A stretch of DNA of 64,000 bases from JANWHF01 sp036276235 (GCA_036276235.1 DATBDZ010000351.1:3604-67603); one strand, 5' to 3'. Counted from the first letter of the stretch, positions 51,679 through 60,814 are shown. Translations and numbers: made by a program. The notes: a model not told the origin generated them from the letters alone.

Positions 51679-51755
51679 CGTAGGGTGCGCTTTAGCGCAC
51701 GCGGTCGGTGCCTCGCAGATCAAACGTTCCGCGTGTGCTGAAGCACACCCTACGG
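51679..51755. repeat. Palindromic repeat, family I (CGTAGGGTGCGCTTTAGCGC)
   Basis: Two inverted arms, 51679-51702 and 51731-51754, of about 24 bases with a few compensated differences (GTGCGCTTTAGCGCAC against GTGTGCTTCAGCACAC). Paired changes keep each arm self-complementary, so each forms a small hairpin, and the arms also pair with each other. It lies just downstream of the GT2 gene at 51793-52572. Confidence 0.85.
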
Positions 51756-51792
51756 AAGGACACGCGACACGCTCGCGTTACTGTTAAAATGT

Positions 51793-52572
51793 TCAGGCCG
51801 CGATCGCACTTGTACTTCGCAACCCGAGCAGCGTACATGGATTCGCCGGATCAAAATCATTGCGCCTGATATTCTTCGGCGGCAAATCCCACTTCGCGAA
51901 AAGCTTCTGATTATCCTCCTGCCCGCGCGGCGTGTCGATGAATCGCCGGTCGTCGTCATGCTCATCATGCTCGATAAGCGATGCGTATGCCGGCTCGATG
52001 CGCAGGCCTGCGTGCCATGCCTTCAGCGAAAGATCCGGATCGGCGGCGAAGAAGAAATAACGCTCGTCGAAGTAATTCAACCGCTCAAAAGTAACACGTC
52101 GTCCCATCGCGAAGTTGGCGTAGAGCGTGCCGCGCACGTGGCAGAGGCGATAGACCTCATCGTTATGAACCGTCTCATACGCGACGTTTCGCGTCGAATG
52201 CCAGCGATGAAACATCGCCAGGAATCCGACGCCGTCATCGGCGGCGTCCATTTGTGCGACGGCGTTATCCAGTGAGCCGGGCAATGGCCGCGCGTCGTCA
52301 TTCAGCCAGGTGAGATTGCGGCCGGTGGCAGCGCGGAAGCCTTTATTCGCCGCGCGCACGAAACCCTCGCGGCGAGTTTCGCGGATGACTTTCATCGCAT
52401 CGCCGAACTGATCGCGCGCCTGATCGAGCACATCGCGCGTGCCATCTTCGCTGGCGCCATCGACGACGATCACTTCAAACGAGCAGCCGACTCCTTCCTG
52501 CAGCGCGCTCAAGCCGCGAGAGAGCAGCGTCGCTCGATTGCAGGTGGGAATGACGATCGACAGGTCGTACAT
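51793..52572 (-). CDS. Family 2 glycosyltransferase
   Basis: A 259-residue GT-A-fold glycosyltransferase. The start at 52572 (MYDLSIVIPTCNRATL) matches the family; an upstream in-frame ATG at 52740 would overlap the next gene by more than 160 bases. The nucleotide loop VVDGASEDGT and an NDD motif (WLNDDARPL) in the metal position are visible, and the later ADPDLSLKAW corresponds to the acceptor-side ED/DP motif. A rhamnosyltransferase-like or similar sugar transfer is likely. Its start is 3 bases from the stop of the glycosyltransferase upstream, so they form one operon. Confidence 0.9.
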   Translation of the reverse strand: MYDLSIVIPTCNRATLLSRGLSALQEGVGCSFEVIVVDGASEDGTRDVLDQARDQFGDAMKVIRETRREGFVRAANKGFRAATGRNLTWLNDDARPLPGSLDNAVAQMDAADDGVGFLAMFHRWHSTRNVAYETVHNDEVYRLCHVRGTLYANFAMGRRVTFERLNYFDERYFFFAADPDLSLKAWHAGLRIEPAYASLIEHDEHDDDRRFIDTPRGQEDNQKLFAKWDLPPKNIRRNDFDPANPCTLLGLRSTSAIAA

Positions 52573-52574
52573 CG

Positions 52575-53777
52575 CTACGCCGCCTTTCGGTTGGGATGGG
52601 ATCGCACGGCAAACTCGTAGGCTTGCTTCAGTGTCCTTAAAAATGTCTCTGGGCCAAATTGCTTCACACGCACCTTGCCCTTTGCCGCCAACGTCGTTCG
52701 CAGGTCGGCATCGCTCGCCAGGCGTTTCATCGTCAGACACATTTCCATCGTGTCATCGGGCGAGAAAAGCAGCCCAGCGTCGCCGATTTCCTCGGGCAGA
52801 CTGGTGACATTGGAGCTGGCGACCGGACAGCCGCACGCCATCGCCTCCATGATCGGAATGCTCCAGGCCTCATGCTCGCTGGGGAAAATCAGCGCGGTGG
52901 CCATGTGATAAAGGCCGATCAGGTCCTGCGTGCTGACGCGGCCAAGCATTTTGATGCGATGCCGTGCGCCCATGCCGTCGATCAGCTTGGCCAGGTCCGC
53001 CGCGCGCTCCCCGCCGCCGGTGAGGATCAGTTCCGAGCCGGGAATATTTGCTGCGATAAAGGCGCGGATCAAGCGGTGATGGTTCTTGTGCGGCCAGATC
53101 GCAGCGGGGTAAATGAAAAACTTGGCCGGCAGGCTCAGTCGAATCCGCAGCGCATCCAGCTCCACCTGATGCGGCTCGCGCAGGAAATCAGATTGGAACA
53201 CATCCGGCGTCACAAAAATCTTCGATCGATCAATTCCCAATTGCGCTTGCAGATCATCGCGAACATAGTTGCTGGCGGCGATCAGCGCGTCGGCCCGATG
53301 CGCCGACGCCGCCCACCAGCGCTCGCGATTTTCGATTTCCTGCGGCGAAAAATATTGCGGGAAATGCCGATGCTGCAGGTCGTGAAGATTCAGCACCGTC
53401 GGCAGCTTGAGCTCCAGCGGATTGATCGTGTTCCCCGGAAAATGCACCAGCTCGACGCCATGCCGGCGGAGCAGCTCCGACTTCTGCAGCGCAAACGCCT
53501 CCATTGCGGTGCGGCCCGCGACCGGGTCGCGCGCCAGCAGATCAGCCCAATTGCCGACGGGAAGCCCGTCATGCGTCGGCCGATCGATGCAATGAACCAT
53601 GGTCATGTCATCCGCATAGCCGGCGAAAAGCTCGTGATTCTCCGGCCGCGTGATCAACACCAGCCGCGACCCCGGCGAGTCACCGCGCTTGAGCGCCTCG
53701 ATCAGGCCGAGCGTGTAATTCTCGATCCCGCCGACGCGGCCGGGGAGGATGCAGTTGGTGTCGATGGCAATATTCAT
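52575..53777 (-). CDS. Family 4 glycosyltransferase (GT-B fold)
   Basis: A 400-residue GT-B enzyme. The ATG at 53777 (MNIAIDTNCILPGRVGGIEN) has AAAGG upstream; a start at 53798 would overlap DegT. The glycine-rich acceptor loop GRVGGIENYT is at the N-terminus. The donor-binding C-terminal half has FIYPAAIWPHKNHHRLIRAF, LILTGGGERAADL, ALIFPSEHEAWSIPIMEAMA (the E-x7-E motif) and CGCPVASSNVTSLPE. It is part of the minus-strand glycan operon with DegT and the CgeB-like gene, with 2-base spacing. Confidence 0.92.
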   Translation of the reverse strand: MNIAIDTNCILPGRVGGIENYTLGLIEALKRGDSPGSRLVLITRPENHELFAGYADDMTMVHCIDRPTHDGLPVGNWADLLARDPVAGRTAMEAFALQKSELLRRHGVELVHFPGNTINPLELKLPTVLNLHDLQHRHFPQYFSPQEIENRERWWAASAHRADALIAASNYVRDDLQAQLGIDRSKIFVTPDVFQSDFLREPHQVELDALRIRLSLPAKFFIYPAAIWPHKNHHRLIRAFIAANIPGSELILTGGGERAADLAKLIDGMGARHRIKMLGRVSTQDLIGLYHMATALIFPSEHEAWSIPIMEAMACGCPVASSNVTSLPEEIGDAGLLFSPDDTMEMCLTMKRLASDADLRTTLAAKGKVRVKQFGPETFLRTLKQAYEFAVRSHPNRKAA

Positions 53778-53779
53778 GA

Positions 53780-54928
53780 TCAAACAGCCTTTCGCCACTC
53801 GGCGGGCGCCAGCTCATCGAGCGCCGCTCGAAGTGCATCGCCGACGCGCTTTTGCTGGTCGGCGCTCAATCCGAAAAACATCGGGGGGTTCAGTATCTGT
53901 CTGCACGCTTCTTCCGTCACCGGGCAAAATGGCTTGTGCTCGCTCTGAAAGATCGGCTGGCTGTAGAGCGGCAGCGGGTAGCAGACGCGCGTGTCGATCA
54001 TCTGCAGCTTGAGCCGCGCGACAATCTCATCGCGCTGGGGGACCAGCAGCGGAAAGAGGAAATAACTGTTAAGAGCGCCGGCAATCGTCGACGGCATCGG
54101 CAAACCCAGCGGCGCAAACGCCGCGCGATAGCGGCCGGCCAGCGTCTGGCGGCTCTCGAGCAGCGCGTCGAGCTTGGTGAGCTGCGCCAAGCCAATGGCC
54201 GCCTGCAGCTCAGTCATTCGGAAATTGTGGCCCAGCTCGATGTGATAATATTTGCGTTGAGGGTCTTCGCCTTGCGAGCGAATGATGCGCATCCTACGAG
54301 CGAGTGCAGGATCATCAGTGAAAACCATTCCGCCCTCGACGGTCGTCATCGTCTTGGCGGCGTGAAAGCTTGTCGTTGAAATCAACCCATAACTGAGCGC
54401 CGGCCGCCCATCCAAAATCGAGCCGATGCTCTGCGCGCCATCGACGATCAGCGGCAATTGATGCCGCTCGGCGAGCGCCGTGAGCTTCGCATAATCGCAC
54501 GGGTTTCCGCCGTAGTCGGTGCAAAGAATCGCTCGCGTGCGGGAAGAGAGGCACGATTCTGCGCTGGATGGATCAAGCCCCAGATTCCGCCGCTCGATGT
54601 CCGCAAAGACGGGCGTCGCACCCTGAAGCGCCACCGCCGACGCGGTCGCGACGTAAGAGAACGCCGGCACGATCACTTCATCGCCCGTGCGGATGCCGGC
54701 GACTCGCAAGGCCAGATCCAGCGCCGCCGTCCCGTTGCTGACGGCCACCGCATGCTGCCGCCAGGCGCGTTTTGCCATTTCCTGCTCGAATCGCTCGACG
54801 CGCGGGCCGCTGGTAAGCCAGCCGCTGTTCATGCAGGCGACGACTTCGCGCAGCTCTGCGTCGTCGATCGCCGGCCGCGCCCAGGGGATCGGTTCTAGCT
54901 TGCGCGATTGGAGTTTCATGGTCTTCAT
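53780..54928 (-). CDS. DegT/DnrJ/EryC1/StrS sugar aminotransferase
   Basis: A 382-residue PLP enzyme of the family that transaminates nucleotide keto-sugars. The N-terminal WARPAIDDAELREV and SGWLTSGPRVERFE are the family hallmarks. The PLP-binding Asp is about D163 in LIVDGAQSIGS, and the catalytic Lys is about K192 in SFHAAKTMTTVEGG. The ATG overlaps the stop of the CgeB-like gene by 4 bases. It points to an amino-sugar in the glycan made by this cluster. No nucleotide-sugar dehydratase is seen nearby. Confidence 0.93.
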   Translation of the reverse strand: MKTMKLQSRKLEPIPWARPAIDDAELREVVACMNSGWLTSGPRVERFEQEMAKRAWRQHAVAVSNGTAALDLALRVAGIRTGDEVIVPAFSYVATASAVALQGATPVFADIERRNLGLDPSSAESCLSSRTRAILCTDYGGNPCDYAKLTALAERHQLPLIVDGAQSIGSILDGRPALSYGLISTTSFHAAKTMTTVEGGMVFTDDPALARRMRIIRSQGEDPQRKYYHIELGHNFRMTELQAAIGLAQLTKLDALLESRQTLAGRYRAAFAPLGLPMPSTIAGALNSYFLFPLLVPQRDEIVARLKLQMIDTRVCYPLPLYSQPIFQSEHKPFCPVTEEACRQILNPPMFFGLSADQQKRVGDALRAALDELAPAEWRKAV

Positions 54929-57102
54929 GCGGCGATTCTCTGTTCCGACTGGATAGCCATGTCCGCGGCGATGAACTCGATCAGCCGCCGGCTCGTGGCC
55001 ACGTAGGTAAATCGGTCAAGCACCGGCTTTCGCATCGATGCGGCTCGTTGCCGGCGATCCTCGGGATTGGCCAGGTAATGCGTGACGCGCTCACGAAGCT
55101 GCGCGGCTGAGCCAAAGGTGATAGCGTCGTAATCGTCATCCCAGACGGCTGCCGCCGAGCGGAGATATCCGCATTCCTCGCTGGATCGCAGCATCTGAAT
55201 GAACGAGTCGTCTGGCCCGAACGGGTCGTATTGCAGAATTTGCGCGATCGCCTCGATCTGCTCGACGATCGCCGGCGTCGCGCGGTCGCGCAACGCATCG
55301 TCGGTCGAGATTTCTTCGGCTTTGCACCAATCCCAAATCGTCCTGAAATGCCGCTCCATCACATCGCCAGGGCAATAGCGCATCAGGAAAAACCCACCAG
55401 CGGCAAGGCCCTCCATCACTCGCTGATGCACCGCGCCGTGCGGGCTGATGTGGAGGTTAATCGCACTGGCCTGGTAGATTGTCGCAAGCTGGCTGGCATT
55501 GTCCGCGATTCCGTGCGCGAAGCGCGCAAAGGCGGGATGTGCTTCCCATCCGCGGCCGTAAAGGCGGAGATCGACCCCCATCGCCGCCAGCCAGTGGAGC
55601 GATTGATGGCGGAATAGCGCGTTGTTGATGCGTTGCGAAAAGAACTCAAACAGCGCCGGCATCTGCTCGGATGGAATCCCGGTTCGCGTTTCGATTAATG
55701 CCTGATCGATGATCTGGCGAATCGTGATCGGCTCGGTCACGATCTGTCCGGCTTTGTAGATCGCCGCGAATCGATCGAAGATCGCCGAGAGCAATCGCTT
55801 CGCTTCCGGCGAGCCAAGCCGGCGGATTTCCGCATCGATCATCCCATCGGCGGGCGTGCTGGCATGGCTGACGAAGCAGACCTCGCAGCCAAATTGCTTT
55901 CGCTCCGCAGCGCTCAACTCGCGCGGCGCGAATCGCTCATCATTCACGCCCACAATCGCCGGCATATAGCGGCTGGCGGGATAGCCGAACTCCTGGATCA
56001 TCCGCAGCCGCGCAAAGCCGAGCGCGTAGTCGCGACTGCCATGGGCCGCGCCCGCGGCGCGATTGAAAATGTTCGGCAGGGCATCCTGCACCCACATCAC
56101 CACCGGAACCTGCGACGGCAGGCCCGGCGTCTCACGCCGGTAATGATCGATGATGACGATCAGATCAGGCTTGAACTCCGCACACACCGCGGAAGTGTTG
56201 ACGCCATTAGGCACCTCGTGATCCGCCGACTCGATCAACAAATGCGTGCGATGCCCAAGGCGATTGAACGCGCTCAGCCAATCGCGCATCGAGTGTTGGA
56301 GAAAGGTCGTGTAGCGCGAAGTGATCCCAAGAATGTTCAGCAATTCGCCGTTCGCAAATCGCGCTGCGATCGATTGCGGAGTCACATCGGAGAAGTCCAC
56401 AACATGCTGGCGATTTAGTTGCGACAGGCGATCCGCCATCGCCTGCGCGGCCGCGTTGATCACCTGATCGAGCGTCACATCCGCCGGCCAGATCGCGGCA
56501 TCCACCTTCACCGAAATACGCGGCCAGGGGCAGAGCAGGTCCTGGGTCAGGCTTTGGCGAAATTGATCAAACGCATCGGCGCCGGCAAACAGCCGCACGC
56601 GCGGGTCGGCAAGTAGGGCCGTCCAATCCTGAACATGCAGGATGACCCAGAGCCTTTCCAGATCGCCGATCAGAAAAAAGAGCGGCGGCCGATGCCCCGG
56701 GGCCGACTGCAAATCACACGGAAGCTGATAAAGATAATTCCAAAGCCACCCCAAGTCCTCGCCGGCAATCAGCGCCGGCTGGGCGCAATTTCCATTCGGA
56801 TACAGTCGAGAAACGATCTCGCGGGCGCCCGCCGGCGAAAGTTTTTGTGACAACGGTTGCACGCCAAGCGGAGTCGGGATTCCCAGCAAAAGCTGATCGG
56901 CCGAAGTTTGAATGAAATATTCCCGCGCCGGCGCAAGCGCCAGCAAGGTGGCGGCAAGTTCCGGATATCGGCCGCCGATCGCGGCGAGATTCGCGGTCAA
57001 CCGCTGACCAAGCAAGGCGATCGGAATCCAGTTGCCGGCGGAAAAGGATTGCAATTCATCTCCCTGCAATGCCGCGGCACGACCCCGGTCGCGCCCTTGC
57101 AC
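54925..57102 (-). CDS. CgeB-like glycosyltransferase (two-domain)
   Basis: A 725-residue protein from GTG at 57102; an in-frame stop lies a few codons upstream. Residues ~1-270 are not recognised. From about 270 it has a Rossmann-like domain with LNILGITSRYTTFLQHSMRD and PDLIVIIDHYRRETPG. The C-terminal half resembles GT-B enzymes of the CgeB/Glyco_trans_1_2 type: CEVCFVSHASTPADG, LRLYGRGWEAHPAF, SAINLHISPHGAVHQRVMEG, GGFFLMRYCPGD, and a final ATSRRLIEFI. The glycine-rich and VHQRVMEGLAAG motifs fit donor binding. It precedes DegT and overlaps it by 4 bases. Confidence 0.8.
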   Translation of the reverse strand: MQGRDRGRAAALQGDELQSFSAGNWIPIALLGQRLTANLAAIGGRYPELAATLLALAPAREYFIQTSADQLLLGIPTPLGVQPLSQKLSPAGAREIVSRLYPNGNCAQPALIAGEDLGWLWNYLYQLPCDLQSAPGHRPPLFFLIGDLERLWVILHVQDWTALLADPRVRLFAGADAFDQFRQSLTQDLLCPWPRISVKVDAAIWPADVTLDQVINAAAQAMADRLSQLNRQHVVDFSDVTPQSIAARFANGELLNILGITSRYTTFLQHSMRDWLSAFNRLGHRTHLLIESADHEVPNGVNTSAVCAEFKPDLIVIIDHYRRETPGLPSQVPVVMWVQDALPNIFNRAAGAAHGSRDYALGFARLRMIQEFGYPASRYMPAIVGVNDERFAPRELSAAERKQFGCEVCFVSHASTPADGMIDAEIRRLGSPEAKRLLSAIFDRFAAIYKAGQIVTEPITIRQIIDQALIETRTGIPSEQMPALFEFFSQRINNALFRHQSLHWLAAMGVDLRLYGRGWEAHPAFARFAHGIADNASQLATIYQASAINLHISPHGAVHQRVMEGLAAGGFFLMRYCPGDVMERHFRTIWDWCKAEEISTDDALRDRATPAIVEQIEAIAQILQYDPFGPDDSFIQMLRSSEECGYLRSAAAVWDDDYDAITFGSAAQLRERVTHYLANPEDRRQRAASMRKPVLDRFTYVATSRRLIEFIAADMAIQSEQRIAA

Positions 57103-57154
57103 ATGGATATCGTCAGAAGCTCAACGAAGACGTGAGAATTATCGGACGCAATGG

Positions 57155-57372
57155 TGGTGGGTCGGGCGTCCCGCCCGTGATTATTCACCACGGAGGCACG
57201 GAGACACGGAGGCGCGCTCGTACTTCGACACCGCATGGCGAAACAGGATTTATTGATTTGTTCTTTCTTTGAATTCAATACGTCAATTGGGAAATGCTAG
57301 CCGAACTTCGAGCGCGCCTCCGTGTCTCCGTGCCTCCGTGGTGATAATCAGGGGCGGGACGCCCGTGCCACC
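57155..57372. repeat. Nested repeat: 35-base perfect inverted repeat inside a family E pair
   Basis: An inner pair, 57186-57220 and 57309-57343, matches perfectly over 35 bases (CACGGAGGCACGGAGACACG in the left arm) around an 88-base AT-rich centre. It is bounded by family E arms (GGGCGTCCCGCCCGTGAT at about 57163-57181 and its relative at 57350-57370). The block separates the CgeB-like gene from the methyltransferase. Confidence 0.88.
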
Positions 57373-57377
57373 GCCGC

Positions 57378-58262
57378 TCAACCGGCGATCCGCTGCGCCT
57401 GTTGGCTGATGTTGCGGTATTGGGCGAGAAGATCGAGCCGGCGATCGTCCAGATCGAGCATCGCCTGTACGAATTTGCCGTTCGGCGATTGCGCGAGCGC
57501 CGCCGCCTGCTCTTGCGGCGTCGCATGCTTCAAGGGCGCGCGGCTGACGACCAGCGACATCTCATTCGCGCAAAAATCCGCCGACAGGAACTCGATGAAC
57601 GGCGCATCAAGCCGCTCAAAAAGCAGCGCGGCTGACTGCTCACTGAAGAGAAAACGATGGTCGCTTGCATCGGGGAGTTTGGGCAGCGTCTTCCCGCTCT
57701 TGCGGAAATGCGCGAGTGTTTTCGGTTGTGGATAGGCGGCAGTTTGGATCAGCAAAATCCCGTCGGGCTTCAAAAGGCTCAAACAAGTTTCGAGAGTCTC
57801 GCTGGGCTCCTCGAAGCGTGCGACCAGATCGATCAGCGTCATGGCATCGAGCGATCCCCCGCCGATGGATTGATCGTCGGCCTTGCCGCGGACCAAATCG
57901 ATGCCGGACTTCTTTGTCGCGCGGCGGCGGTTTGAGCCGGCAACTTCCAGTTTGGATGCCTGATATCCCGCCTGCTCGAGCATCGCGGCAAACCCGCCAT
58001 GCCGGCAGCCTGCTTCCAGCACTCTGGCCGGCGGAAGCACAAATCCCAGCAGCGAGCGAAGCCATGGCAAGCATCGCTCCGTCAAATCCGCCCGCGATTG
58101 GGAAACAAGGTCGCTAGGACCAGATCCGCTTGATGCGGCCGATGATCCGCCCACATCCGCTCGCTGTGAAACAAGCGTCTGGCAGGATTCGCAAAGGCTG
58201 AATCCCGCGCCAAATTCCGATAGCGTTTCGTTGCCGCACCAGCATCGCATAGTTGGTTTCAT
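57378..58262 (-). CDS. SAM-dependent methyltransferase with N-terminal Cys cluster
   Basis: A 294-residue protein. The N-terminus has MRCWCGNETL and LCESCQTL, giving CxC and CxxC pairs that may bind zinc. A class I methyltransferase core follows: VLEAGCRHGGFAAML for the SAM-binding loop and LDAMTLIDLVARFEEP for the later acidic strand. The C-terminal part is helical. Its target is unknown; context suggests a sugar or lipid carrier in the glycan cluster. It is transcribed away from the sulfotransferase. Confidence 0.84.
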   Translation of the reverse strand: MKPTMRCWCGNETLSEFGAGFSLCESCQTLVSQRADVGGSSAASSGSGPSDLVSQSRADLTERCLPWLRSLLGFVLPPARVLEAGCRHGGFAAMLEQAGYQASKLEVAGSNRRRATKKSGIDLVRGKADDQSIGGGSLDAMTLIDLVARFEEPSETLETCLSLLKPDGILLIQTAAYPQPKTLAHFRKSGKTLPKLPDASDHRFLFSEQSAALLFERLDAPFIEFLSADFCANEMSLVVSRAPLKHATPQEQAAALAQSPNGKFVQAMLDLDDRRLDLLAQYRNISQQAQRIAG

Positions 58263-58327
58263 CGGCCATCGGTAACGTCCGGATAAATCTTTTACCCGCG
58301 CGTCGGGCCTGATCCGATAACAGAGTC

Positions 58328-59146
58328 ATGTCTGCCATCGCAATTCCCGCGGTTCCGCTCGCAGCGCGCAAACCTCTGCGCACTTACGATCACGCCGCGT
58401 TTAATGCGACGATCCGCCCCACCGACGTCTTTCTCTGCACTTATCCGAAATCCGGCACCACATGGCTGGCCTATCTCATCGCCCAGGCGCTCAAACGCGA
58501 TCCGGATGAGCAGATCGACCTCAAGTCGATGTACACGCACGTTCCGGATGTCAATCTTCTTTACACAAAGCGCGGCTCGCTCGAGCAATATTCGCAACTG
58601 CCGGATCCGCGCATCTTTCTCTGCCACGCGACTTTCAACGAGCGGCTGCCGAACGTGATCTATGTCATTCGTGATCCGCGCGATGCGCTGGTTTCGTACT
58701 GGCATTATCAGCGGTTTCTTCACAAGGGATACGATCGCTCGCTGGCCGACTTCATCGCGGCGGACGATCACTGGCCGTGTGAATGGGATCAGCATGTGGC
58801 AAGCTGGCTGCTCCCGCGCCGGCATCCGAATTTCATGCTCGTGAGATACGAGCAGCTTCATGAGGACGCCGCCGGGGTTTTGCGCGATGTGCTGCGATTC
58901 GCCGGTAAAGCATTCACAGAGGAGCGCATTGCGGCGGCGGTTGCGTCATCGCGCTTCGACCGCATGCGTGCGACGGAAGAAACCCACGGCGTTCACGGTA
59001 AAGCCGGCGACGAGGATGCACGCTTCGTTCGCAAGGGCCGCGCGGGAGGTTGGCGCCAGGAAATGAGCGGCGCGGATTTGCGCATCTTGGAAGACAAATA
59101 CGGCGAAGTGATGCGGCAGGTGCGATACGAGCCGACGACCCGGTGA
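58328..59146 (+). CDS. Sulfotransferase (PAPS-dependent)
   Basis: A 272-residue cytosolic-type sulfotransferase. The 5'-phosphosulfate loop is TYPKSGTTWLAYL (about residues 38-50) and the 3'-phosphate motif is VIYVIRDPRDALVSYWHY. Near the C-terminus a FVRKGRAGGWRQEMSG segment matches the RKGxxGDW-like PAPS-binding loop. It likely puts sulfate on a sugar or lipid acceptor. It opens the plus-strand half of the glycan cluster and is divergent from the methyltransferase. Confidence 0.92.
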   Translation: MSAIAIPAVPLAARKPLRTYDHAAFNATIRPTDVFLCTYPKSGTTWLAYLIAQALKRDPDEQIDLKSMYTHVPDVNLLYTKRGSLEQYSQLPDPRIFLCHATFNERLPNVIYVIRDPRDALVSYWHYQRFLHKGYDRSLADFIAADDHWPCEWDQHVASWLLPRRHPNFMLVRYEQLHEDAAGVLRDVLRFAGKAFTEERIAAAVASSRFDRMRATEETHGVHGKAGDEDARFVRKGRAGGWRQEMSGADLRILEDKYGEVMRQVRYEPTTR

Positions 59147-59172
59147 TAGCGCGAACCATGAAAACGGCGATC

Positions 59173-59214
59173 AGTGCCCGCCCTACGAGGAACGCGGCGC
59201 GTAGGGCGGGCACT
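59173..59214. repeat. Short perfect inverted repeat, family J
   Basis: Arms AGTGCCCGCCCTAC (59173-59186) and GTAGGGCGGGCACT (59201-59214) with a 14-base loop. It lies between the sulfotransferase stop and the start of the following methyltransferase and could form a transcript hairpin without a T-run. Confidence 0.85.
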
Positions 59215-59249
59215 GCCCGCCGCCTCGTCCAGCGAGGAGAGACTCCACT

Positions 59250-60002
59250 ATGTTGGTCACTGAAAACCTCACCGAAATCGCAGACCTCTACCGCGACTAT
59301 CCGATCGCGCGCACCGGCTCCGGGCTGGAATTCATCAACATCATCGATGACTACGTCGCTTACTTGTCCTTCGCCAATGCCGGCATGCTCAACAAGGGGA
59401 ATCTGCTTTGCCTCGATTATGCGCTGAGCCATCTGCCCTCCAACAATCCGCTGATCGAGATCGGCATTTTCGCGGGGCTTTCGACGAATCTGATCGCTTA
59501 TTACAAGCGTCGCCATGGCGTTACGAATCGGCTGTTCAATTGCGATCGCTGGCAATTCGAGGGCGCGGAAAATGGCGGAAACATCGGCGAGTCGCAGTTT
59601 ACGCATGCCGAGTATCGCCAGTTTGTTCGGGAGACTTATCGCCGCAATGTGAGCCAATTCAGCCGCGGCGATTTGCCCGCGACTGTCGAGATGCTTTCGG
59701 GCGAATTCTTCACGGCCTGGGAAGATCAACGGCGCGTAACCGACGTTTTCGGCCAATCCGCGCGGCTCGGCGGGCCGATCTCCTTCTGCTACATCGACGG
59801 CGATCATCGCTACGAAGCGGCCCGGGCCGACTTTCTCAATGCCGACCGCTTCCTGGAGCCGGGCGGCTTCATTCTCTTCGACGACTCCGCCGACGGATCG
59901 ATCTGGGAGGTCACCCGCGTGATTGATGAGGTGAAACGCATGCCCAACTATCGCGTCGTGATCAAGAATCCGAATTATCTGGTGCAGAAGATCGCGGAAT
60001 AA
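59250..60002 (+). CDS. Class I SAM-dependent methyltransferase (CmcI/MT24-like)
   Basis: A 250-residue methyltransferase. The SAM-binding loop is NPLIEIGIFAGLSTNL, with the acidic end of the second strand in NCDRWQFEG. ISFCYIDGDHRYEAARADF carries the late motif of the Methyltransf_24 type, and GGFILFDDSADGS follows. The D in YIDGDHRY may bind a metal. A sugar O-methyltransferase is likely, given the glycan genes around it. The ATG is preceded by a GAGGAG 15 bases upstream, slightly far for an ideal site. Confidence 0.85.
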   Translation: MLVTENLTEIADLYRDYPIARTGSGLEFINIIDDYVAYLSFANAGMLNKGNLLCLDYALSHLPSNNPLIEIGIFAGLSTNLIAYYKRRHGVTNRLFNCDRWQFEGAENGGNIGESQFTHAEYRQFVRETYRRNVSQFSRGDLPATVEMLSGEFFTAWEDQRRVTDVFGQSARLGGPISFCYIDGDHRYEAARADFLNADRFLEPGGFILFDDSADGSIWEVTRVIDEVKRMPNYRVVIKNPNYLVQKIAE

Positions 60003-60035
60003 ACACGTCTCGGACAGTAATCAGCCGGCGAACAC

Positions 60036-60701
60036 ATGCTCGAATCCAGCGATCCAAAAATGGAGTTCGTCAACTACTACGGCAACACCAGCCTGTTTGC
60101 CCTGGACGTGCTGCGGCGGCACGGATCGCTTTCTGATATGAAGCTGCTGAGCATCGCCTGCCTGATGCCGCACCTGGCGAATTATCTGGCGATCTTTGGC
60201 GCGGTGCATCACAGCACGATTACGCAAACGCATCTGCCGATTCCCATCGAGCAATCGCCGGCGAAATTGACGCTGCATCGGGGGGATTTCTTCGATCTGC
60301 CGCCGCTGGATATTGACTGCGTGATTTCGCACGCCGCCATTCATTGCTTCAACGACACGCGCTACGGAAATGAATGCACCGCCGAAGGATGGCAGAAGCC
60401 CTACCAGGCTCCGGCGAAGCTGCGGCAAATTGCCGGGCGGCCGGTGCCGGCGATTGTGAGCATTTCAGTCGGCCGCGAAGAAGTCTTCCACGATAACAAC
60501 ACACATCTGTCTCACGAGAAATTCATCCGCTCTTTTGAGCAATCGGGCTGGAAGCTGCAGGATTATTTCTTCGACTACGTCTGCGGCGGATATCCGCAAA
60601 AGCCGGAATACCTGGGATTGGAATATCGCCGCGCGAAGCAGCTTCCGGAGACGTTTGAATCGCCGAGGCATTGGATCACGGGGAATTATTACTTCGCGTG
60701 A
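60036..60701 (+). CDS. DUF268-like putative methyltransferase-fold protein
   Basis: A 221-residue protein. It has an SAM-methyltransferase-like beginning without a clear GxGxG loop (LLSIACLMPHLANYLAIFGA). The segment DCVISHAAIHCFNDTRYGNE matches the usual DUF268 LDVLxSxAVLEHVGLGRYGD-like pattern, and VSISVGREEVFHDN is also in place. The ATG at 60036 is close after the previous gene (33 bases), so the two are probably co-transcribed. Function is unknown; a glycan-modification role is inferred from position. Confidence 0.68.
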   Translation: MLESSDPKMEFVNYYGNTSLFALDVLRRHGSLSDMKLLSIACLMPHLANYLAIFGAVHHSTITQTHLPIPIEQSPAKLTLHRGDFFDLPPLDIDCVISHAAIHCFNDTRYGNECTAEGWQKPYQAPAKLRQIAGRPVPAIVSISVGREEVFHDNNTHLSHEKFIRSFEQSGWKLQDYFFDYVCGGYPQKPEYLGLEYRRAKQLPETFESPRHWITGNYYFA

Positions 60702-60722
60702 CGCACATCTGACGACGAGGGC

Positions 60723-60740
60723 GGCGGGATAAAGCCCGCC
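60723..60740. repeat. Family H palindrome
   Basis: GGCGGGAT-AAA-GCCCGCC, a single imperfect member of the family seen at 51391 and 51620. It lies in the convergent gap between the DUF268-like gene and smc. Confidence 0.6.
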
Positions 60741-60790
60741 TCCCGCCGGAACGCTCACAGGCTCATGTAGTGCTGTGATTCAAAGAAAGC

Positions 60791-60809
60791 CTTGGGCAGG
60801 ATGCCCAAG
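60791..60809 (-). terminator. Likely Rho-independent terminator of smc
   Basis: A hairpin with perfect 8-base arms, CTTGGGCA and TGCCCAAG, and a 3-base loop. On the minus strand it begins 5 bases after the smc stop and is followed by GCTTTCTTTG. The T-rich tail is imperfect but fits. Confidence 0.58.
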
Positions 60810-60814
60810 CCACT

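Noticed and set aside
52659..53948. Plus-strand open frame of 429 codons across the glycosyltransferase and DegT genes
   Set aside because: Antisense to two genes with clear catalytic motifs; its composition is that of a shadow frame.
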